This document shows positions 6,425 to 9,856 of a stretch of 9,856 nt of DNA, one piece after another. This stretch comes from CAYMST01 sp964393115 (GTDB lineage: Bacteria; Bacteroidota; Bacteroidia; Cytophagales; Cyclobacteriaceae). The DNA lies in the NCBI GenBank assembly GCA_964393115.1, contig CAYMST010000177.1, positions 1 through 9,856 on the forward strand, in the 5' to 3' direction. Under the pieces are notes generated by a model that searched no databases, had not been told where the DNA came from, and saw only the letters and a program-made list of their open reading frames with translations. A program made the translations under genes and the position numbers. Position 1 is the stretch's first letter. Each line of letters begins with the position of its first letter.

Positions 6425-6900
6425 AGATCTTCAATTTTAAATTTTAAGCCTCGGAAAACTACTTCGTCTCCTGAAGATTTCCCCAACATAGATTTACCTA
6501 TTGGAGAGGCCAGTGAAATCACAAAAAAAGATTTCCCTTCAACAGTAACAGCCCCATGTCCTATTCCGATTAAATACTGCTTATCGCTGGTAATTACAAG
6601 ACTACCAAATGTCACGCGCTTCAAAACCTTATCTGTATTCATCTGATTTAAGAGTTGCTTTGACTTGTTGATTTCAGAGAGCTGACTTCCGTATTTATCT
6701 ATTTCTATCTGCGCCATCGCACGCCCTGTCTCATATTTATCACCAGCAGTGCTTTTGGTTTCCATATCGCGAGATTTCTGTGCTACATCAATAGCCTCCT
6801 CAAGAGATTGTATTTTTTGATCGATTTCGGTCAGTACTACTTCAATTACCTTTTGTCTTAATTCCAACAACTCCATTTCTTGATTACTAAATTGAATCAC
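6418..6900 (-). CDS. GreA/GreB C-terminal-like coiled-coil protein (Gre factor homolog)
   Basis: A 160-residue cytoplasmic protein with the two-part architecture of a Gre factor. Residues about 8-88 are a helical hairpin (coiled coil) and residues about 92-158 resemble the FKBP-like GreA/B C-terminal domain, with ISLASPIGKSMLGKSSGDEV (128-147) matching the hallmark 'SPIGKALLGKKxGDEV' of GreA. In Gre factors the hairpin reaches through the RNA polymerase secondary channel. At the turn, STAGDKYETGRAM places Asp54 and Glu57 with the same GDxxE spacing as the catalytic GreA D41/E44. Homologs in Bacteroidota are often mislabelled 3-oxoacyl-ACP synthase. It is first in a two-gene unit, overlapping the barrel gene by 7 bp. 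It could cleave backtracked transcripts, or act as a DksA-like or TraR-like regulator; only the fold family is well supported. The ATG has no clear Shine-Dalgarno site. Confidence 0.8.
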   Translation of the reverse strand: MIQFSNQEMELLELRQKVIEVVLTEIDQKIQSLEEAIDVAQKSRDMETKSTAGDKYETGRAMAQIEIDKYGSQLSEINKSKQLLNQMNTDKVLKRVTFGSLVITSDKQYLIGIGHGAVTVEGKSFFVISLASPIGKSMLGKSSGDEVVFRGLKFKIEDLC

Positions 6901-6910
6901 AAACTACACG

Positions 6911-6935
6911 AATTTCCCCATAGAATCTATGAAAT
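6911..6935. promoter_or_regulatory. Inverted repeat upstream of the Gre-like gene, possible operator
   Basis: CATAGA (6919-6924), one A, then TCTATG (6926-6931) is a perfect 13 bp odd palindrome. Outer arms ATTTC (6912-6916) and GAAAT (6931-6935) extend it if three C are treated as an insert. It sits 19 bp before the Gre-like ATG, where a bound protein would block expression. The half-site TCTATG-AAAT recurs at 6989-6999. A role as operator is inferred. Confidence 0.4.
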
Positions 6936-6984
6936 AATGTTGCAAAAGAGCTGGCTTGAGTAGCACATGGTTCTAATCGAAGTT

Positions 6985-7000
6985 AATTTCTATGGAAATT
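6985..7000. promoter_or_regulatory. Inverted repeat AATTTC-N4-GAAATT in divergent promoter region
   Basis: Perfect 6 bp arms AATTTC (6985-6990) and GAAATT (6995-7000) flank TATG. The unit TCTATGGAAAT within it is close to TCTATGAAAT at 6926-6935, and an inverted relative is at 6911-6924. It lies midway between the Gre-like gene and the GNAT-like gene, consistent with a shared regulator, which is inferred only. Confidence 0.35.
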
Positions 7001-7045
7001 CTAAACACCCTCTATTCATTCGCATGTAGACAGTAGTTCTATCAG

Positions 7046-7060
7046 TGACCAAATTTGTCA
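7046..7060. promoter_or_regulatory. Near-palindrome TGAC-c-AAATTT-GTCA
   Basis: TGAC (7046-7049) and GTCA (7057-7060) flank C plus AAATTT, an inverted repeat broken by a single extra base. It lies 45 bp upstream of the GNAT-like start. It contains CAAATTTG, which also fits 5 of 6 positions of the -7 box TAnnTTTG, but no TTG is found 17-23 bp upstream. It could be an operator overlapping the promoter. Confidence 0.25.
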
Positions 7061-7104
7061 AGAAAGGCATAACTTAACCACTGGAACAATCCCTAAAGAG
7101 CAAT

Positions 7105-8151
7105 TTGAAGTATTTTCAGGTCACAAGTGAGTTCACCCCCTCAGTACATAATCTTTTAACAGAAAGCCTAATCGGCACACCCGGTAAAAGCATGGTATAC
7201 CGACACCGAAACGTGGACAAAAAGCTCTCTCATATCCGTAGACAGCGTGTGCTAACACTTAATAGAAACAACAAGACTATTGCCACTCTATCATTTTACC
7301 TTCGAAAACCTACCTCCAATCATCAAGGATTTACTCTTTCCTACATTCGATTCGTAGCTTTTTCAAAACATTTTAGAAAAGGATATCATGGTACGAACTT
7401 CAAAAGAAAATCTTCCCTTCGGAATGAATTAAAAACTATTTTATCAAATCTTATTACCCCCGAAGAAAAGCTGATTCACTATGCTTATGTCGACCTGAAA
7501 AACAAAAATTCTAAAGCATTGTGTCAGGAGTTTGGCTTTGTAGAATGTCGACAGTTTACGCAAATCATGTATTCACGAGTAGCGCCAAAAAAAACAATGG
7601 CCCCTCAAAGAATACAGGCATCCGAAAAACCACACCTAACGCACTTGTTAACTAAATTTTATGCAGAACACAACTTTTTCCACATCGATAATCTATTCTT
7701 TGAAAACAACTATTTCATCATCAAAAATGAAGATAATGAGGTTCTCGCAGGTATTCAGGCGAATCTTGAATCTTGGGATATCTTTGAAATACCAGGTATA
7801 CCTTCATTTATCTTAAAAAAGATTCTACCTCGTATACCTATTCTCAACAAGTTAATCACCAACCCATTTCGCTTTTTAGCCCTTGAAGCTGTTTATTTCA
7901 AGCCCCAACAGGAACATCTTTTAAAACTATTAATTGAAAGCTTACTGGCTGTTCACGAATTACACAACGCTATTTTATTCATTGATACTAAGTCACCTTT
8001 AAACGAAAAGCTAACCTTCCTGCATTCAGGTCCCTTAAAAGTAATCTCTGCACCAAAAACAGCTTCTGTTATTTACCGGTCAAGCGACAACATACCAAAA
8101 GAGCATCTTCATCATTCTCCCGCATACATCTCCTGTTTTGACCTCACTTAG
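7105..8151 (+). CDS. GNAT-like acyltransferase, possibly two tandem GNAT folds
   Basis: A 348-residue soluble protein that I place in the GNAT acyl-CoA N-acyltransferase fold with moderate confidence. The first half has the GNAT order: a strand pair (VLTLNRNNKTIATLSFYL, 49-66), a strand YIRFVAFSKHFRKGYHG (80-96) that stands where 'V.p..Rg.GiG' binds acyl-CoA, a helix, then HYAYVDLKNKNSKALCQEFGF (125-145), the usual 'N..s..ly.k.GF' element. The consensus RxxGxG is not exact (RKGYHG), so CoA binding is uncertain. The second half (about 175-335), with a helix near LLTKFYAEHNFF, a strand YFIIKNEDNEVLAGIQANLES and a late helix, may be a second, degenerate GNAT unit. The start is a TTG with AAAGAG 4-5 nt upstream; no in-frame ATG is near. 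It precedes cysE by 158 bp on the same strand. Substrate unknown. Confidence 0.65.
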   Translation: MKYFQVTSEFTPSVHNLLTESLIGTPGKSMVYRHRNVDKKLSHIRRQRVLTLNRNNKTIATLSFYLRKPTSNHQGFTLSYIRFVAFSKHFRKGYHGTNFKRKSSLRNELKTILSNLITPEEKLIHYAYVDLKNKNSKALCQEFGFVECRQFTQIMYSRVAPKKTMAPQRIQASEKPHLTHLLTKFYAEHNFFHIDNLFFENNYFIIKNEDNEVLAGIQANLESWDIFEIPGIPSFILKKILPRIPILNKLITNPFRFLALEAVYFKPQQEHLLKLLIESLLAVHELHNAILFIDTKSPLNEKLTFLHSGPLKVISAPKTASVIYRSSDNIPKEHLHHSPAYISCFDLT

Positions 8152-8223
8152 CTATTAAGTTCAATTTGAATAGTCAATCAACCTATAGAATTCTTGCATA
8201 ATGAATCCTTTTGCTCAACTTTG
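8138..8223 (+). promoter_or_regulatory. Two candidate promoters upstream of cysE
   Basis: Two pairs fit the Bacteroidota pattern TTG / TAnnTTTG, each with 5 of 6 positions in the -7 box. One is TTG (8138-8140), 20 nt, TCAATTTG (8161-8168), which overlaps the 11 bp palindrome TTCAA-T-TTGAA (8160-8170). The other is TTG (8194-8196), 19 nt, CAACTTTG (8216-8223), the better spacing. A start near 8230 would give a leader of about 80 nt carrying a second perfect palindrome, ATAGATCTAT (8256-8265). Promoter activity is inferred. Confidence 0.35.
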
Positions 8224-8309
8224 GGTTATGCTCTCATAAGTGAACGAGTATTAATATAGATCTATCATCTACCGTGAATAGAGGCAATCGTCATAGGAAA
8301 CAGCAAATA

Positions 8310-9119
8310 ATGAAACAGTTCGAGGCACTAAAAAGAACCCTATTTGAAAAGAATATCCATGTAAAACGATATCCAGCGACTTCTCAGATATGCAAGCTGG
8401 TTACGCGTACGCTGACACTTTTATTTCCTGAGCAGTCCAGGGTTACTTATGACAATTTTGAAAACTATAATGCTGCATTTAATGCTATACAAAAGGAGTT
8501 CTGCGAAATATTCTCCTCTATCTCAGAGGAGTTAGATCAATCTCCTGAAGTAATTTGCGAAACTTTTTTTGGCGAAAAATTGCCAGAGGTATACGAGCTT
8601 TTAAAAACTGACGTGCAGGCAATTGTTAATGGTGATCCAGCGGCCAAATCTGAATATGAAGTATTAAGAGCTTATCCTGGTTTTTACGCCATAGCATTTT
8701 ATCGCATTGCACATGCTTTCTGGGATCTAAAAGTCCCTTTTTTACCAAGAATAATCACCGAATACGCGCATTCAAAGACCGGTATTGATATTCATCCCGG
8801 AGCTCAAATTGATTCACATTTCTTTATTGATCACGGCACTGGTGTCGTCATCGGTGAGACGTGTCGAATTGGTAAAAAGGTGAAAATCTATCAAGGCGTA
8901 ACCCTCGGAGCACTAAGCGTAGCAAAAGAAATGGCCGAAACCATTCGACATCCGAAAATAGAGAATAATGTAGTTATCTATGCCAATGCGACTATTTTGG
9001 GAGGCAAGACTGTTATTGGCGAGAACTCACTACTGGGCGGCAACGTATGGGTTACGCGTAGCCTACCACCAAACTCCACGGTCTATCACAAACCACAAAT
9101 AGAAGTAAAGGAAAAGTAA
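8310..9119 (+). CDS. cysE: Serine O-acetyltransferase
   Basis: Transfers acetyl from acetyl-CoA to L-serine, giving O-acetylserine, the first committed step of cysteine synthesis in the cytoplasm. The N-terminal helical part (1-about 155) holds DPAAKSEYEVL (109-119) with Asp109 at the E. coli Asp92 position. The C-terminal left-handed beta-helix of hexapeptide repeats runs from about 159: GIDIHPGAQI (158-167), the catalytic DHGTGVVIGE (174-183) with His175, Asp160 fifteen residues before it as in the E. coli D143/H158 dyad, and RHPKI (213-217) with His214 matching E. coli His193. I prefer the ATG at 8310 (269 residues), with AGGA 11 nt upstream, over an in-frame GTG at 8274 that adds 12 basic, poorly family-like residues. 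It belongs to the EpsC-like longer serine acetyltransferases common in Bacteroidota. cysM follows after 38 bp, a clear operon. Confidence 0.95.
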   Translation: MKQFEALKRTLFEKNIHVKRYPATSQICKLVTRTLTLLFPEQSRVTYDNFENYNAAFNAIQKEFCEIFSSISEELDQSPEVICETFFGEKLPEVYELLKTDVQAIVNGDPAAKSEYEVLRAYPGFYAIAFYRIAHAFWDLKVPFLPRIITEYAHSKTGIDIHPGAQIDSHFFIDHGTGVVIGETCRIGKKVKIYQGVTLGALSVAKEMAETIRHPKIENNVVIYANATILGGKTVIGENSLLGGNVWVTRSLPPNSTVYHKPQIEVKEK

Positions 9120-9157
9120 AACCACACCGAATTATTCATCAACCGAAATAACACTTT

Positions 9158-9856
9158 ATGGCATCAATATTAGACCTTGTGGGAAACACCCCGCTCGTTG
9201 AATTAAGAAAAATAAACCCAAATCCGAATGTTCGCATCTTCGGAAAGCTTGAGGGGAATAACCCTGGAGGTAGTGTTAAGGACCGGGCCGCGTATGGCAT
9301 GATCAAAGGAGCACTTGACCGCGGGGAAATCACTCAGCAGTCAAAACTTATCGAAGCCACCAGCGGGAATACAGGAATTGCTTTAGCCATGATAGCCCGT
9401 CTTTTTGGCATTGAAATTGAGTTGGTCATGCCTGAAAATTCCACTAAAGAACGGGTACAAACCATGGAAGCCTACGGAGCCAAGGTAACCTTAACGTCCG
9501 CTTCTGGCTCTATGGAAGCAGCGCGCGATTTTGCAGAAAGCAAAGTAAACGCTGGTACACACGTAATGCTGAATCAGTTTGGTAATCCGGATAATTACAA
9601 GATGCATTACAAAACTACCGGGCCAGAGATATGGCGCGATACAGACGGAAAGGTGACGCACTTTGTTTCGTCAATGGGCACTACGGGTACCATTATGGGT
9701 ACTTCTCGTTATCTCAAAGAACAAAACCCTGATGTACAAATCGTCGGTTGTCAACCTACTGACGGCTCACGTATTCCGGGAATAAGAAGATGGCCGAAGG
9801 AATACTTACCGACCATATTTGAACCAGAACGTGTAGACATAACCATGGACATTGAT
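9158..9856 (+). CDS. cysM: CysM-type cysteine synthase, 3' end outside window
   Basis: PLP enzyme that makes L-cysteine from O-acetylserine and sulfide (CysM can also take thiosulfate). 233 codons are present with no stop; E. coli CysM has 303 residues, so about 65-75 codons lie beyond the window. The N-terminal part reads NTPLV (10-14), then EGNNPGGSVKDRAA (32-45) with the PLP-binding Lys41, the substrate loop TSGNTG (68-73), and SSMGTTGTIMG, which binds the PLP phosphate. The NNP-GSVKDR form, GSRIPGIRRWPKEYLP and the NQFGNPDN segment track CysM rather than CysK. The ATG is the first possible start after an in-frame TAA; no Shine-Dalgarno is visible. It lies 38 bp after cysE on the same strand, so both steps from serine to cysteine are made from one transcript. 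Confidence 0.95.
   Translation, partial: MASILDLVGNTPLVELRKINPNPNVRIFGKLEGNNPGGSVKDRAAYGMIKGALDRGEITQQSKLIEATSGNTGIALAMIARLFGIEIELVMPENSTKERVQTMEAYGAKVTLTSASGSMEAARDFAESKVNAGTHVMLNQFGNPDNYKMHYKTTGPEIWRDTDGKVTHFVSSMGTTGTIMGTSRYLKEQNPDVQIVGCQPTDGSRIPGIRRWPKEYLPTIFEPERVDITMDID

Noticed and set aside
6967..7029. 20-codon plus-strand ORF in the Gre/GNAT gap (MVLIEVNFYG...)
   Set aside because: Possible leader peptide, but it has no ribosome site and overlaps the inverted repeat, which explains the sequence equally well.
8201..8239. 12-codon ORF before cysE (MNPFAQLWVMLS), possible leader peptide
   Set aside because: Contains no cysteine codon, as would be expected of a cysteine attenuator, and it overlaps a candidate promoter box.
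9139..9333. Minus-strand 64-codon open frame
   Set aside because: Antisense to the start of cysM, whose motifs (GSVKDR, TSGNTG) are unmistakable.
1..9856. Search for CRISPR arrays, tRNA/rRNA genes, transposons, toxin-antitoxin pairs or defence genes
   Set aside because: No repeat-spacer pattern, no RNA gene, no transposase or nuclease motifs; gene content is housekeeping and single-gene hypotheticals.

Overview
The window is a stretch of about 9.9 kb from an AT-rich genome that looks like a Bacteroidota chromosome, most likely order Cytophagales or a close relative. The evidence is a DUF4494 gene (a family I know only from Bacteroidota), a small GreA/B-C-like coiled-coil protein of the type found in this phylum, a single-copy HhH 'flap-endonuclease-like' protein with the WPEQA...W tail common there, and starts that mostly lack Shine-Dalgarno sites. 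Several upstream regions also carry candidate TTG / TAnnTTTG promoters of the Bacteroidota type. I see no transposase, integrase, tRNA, rRNA, CRISPR array or phage gene. It reads as ordinary chromosome with scattered single genes.

Layout: (1) 4-1155, minus: THUMP-domain RNA guanine-N2 methyltransferase (RlmL/YpsC-like), divergent from (2) 1301-1840, plus: DUF4494 protein with an acidic tail; a 7+7 bp inverted repeat lies between them. (3) 1841-1948, minus: a 35-codon single-pass membrane smORF whose stop abuts the DUF4494 stop. (4) 2151-2966, plus: PhzF-family epimerase/isomerase-like protein. (5) 3001-3510, minus: secreted protein of unknown function. (6) 3774-4775, minus: family 9 (heptosyltransferase-like) glycosyltransferase. 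(7) 5069-5578, plus: membrane-anchored single HhH domain protein. (8) 5579-6424 and (9) 6418-6900, minus: an overlapping pair, a Gre-like protein followed by an outer-membrane beta-barrel protein. (10) 7105-8151, plus: GNAT-like protein. (11) 8310-9119, plus: serine O-acetyltransferase. (12) 9158 to the window end, plus: CysM-type cysteine synthase, cut by the window edge.

The only clear pathway is cysteine synthesis. Serine O-acetyltransferase makes O-acetylserine, and the CysM-type synthase 38 bp downstream on the same strand converts it to cysteine, so the two form an evident operon. The other genes serve unrelated roles: rRNA modification, envelope glycan assembly, outer membrane, and a probable RNA-polymerase-associated factor. 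The main non-coding structure is the 204 bp divergent region 6901-7104, which holds several related inverted repeats around the Gre-like/GNAT promoters. I do not see a convincing new multi-gene defence, mobile or biosynthetic system. The best second-look items are the Gre-like protein with GreA-like tip acids overlapping a barrel gene, the operator-like repeats, the overlooked smORF, and the membrane-tethered HhH protein.
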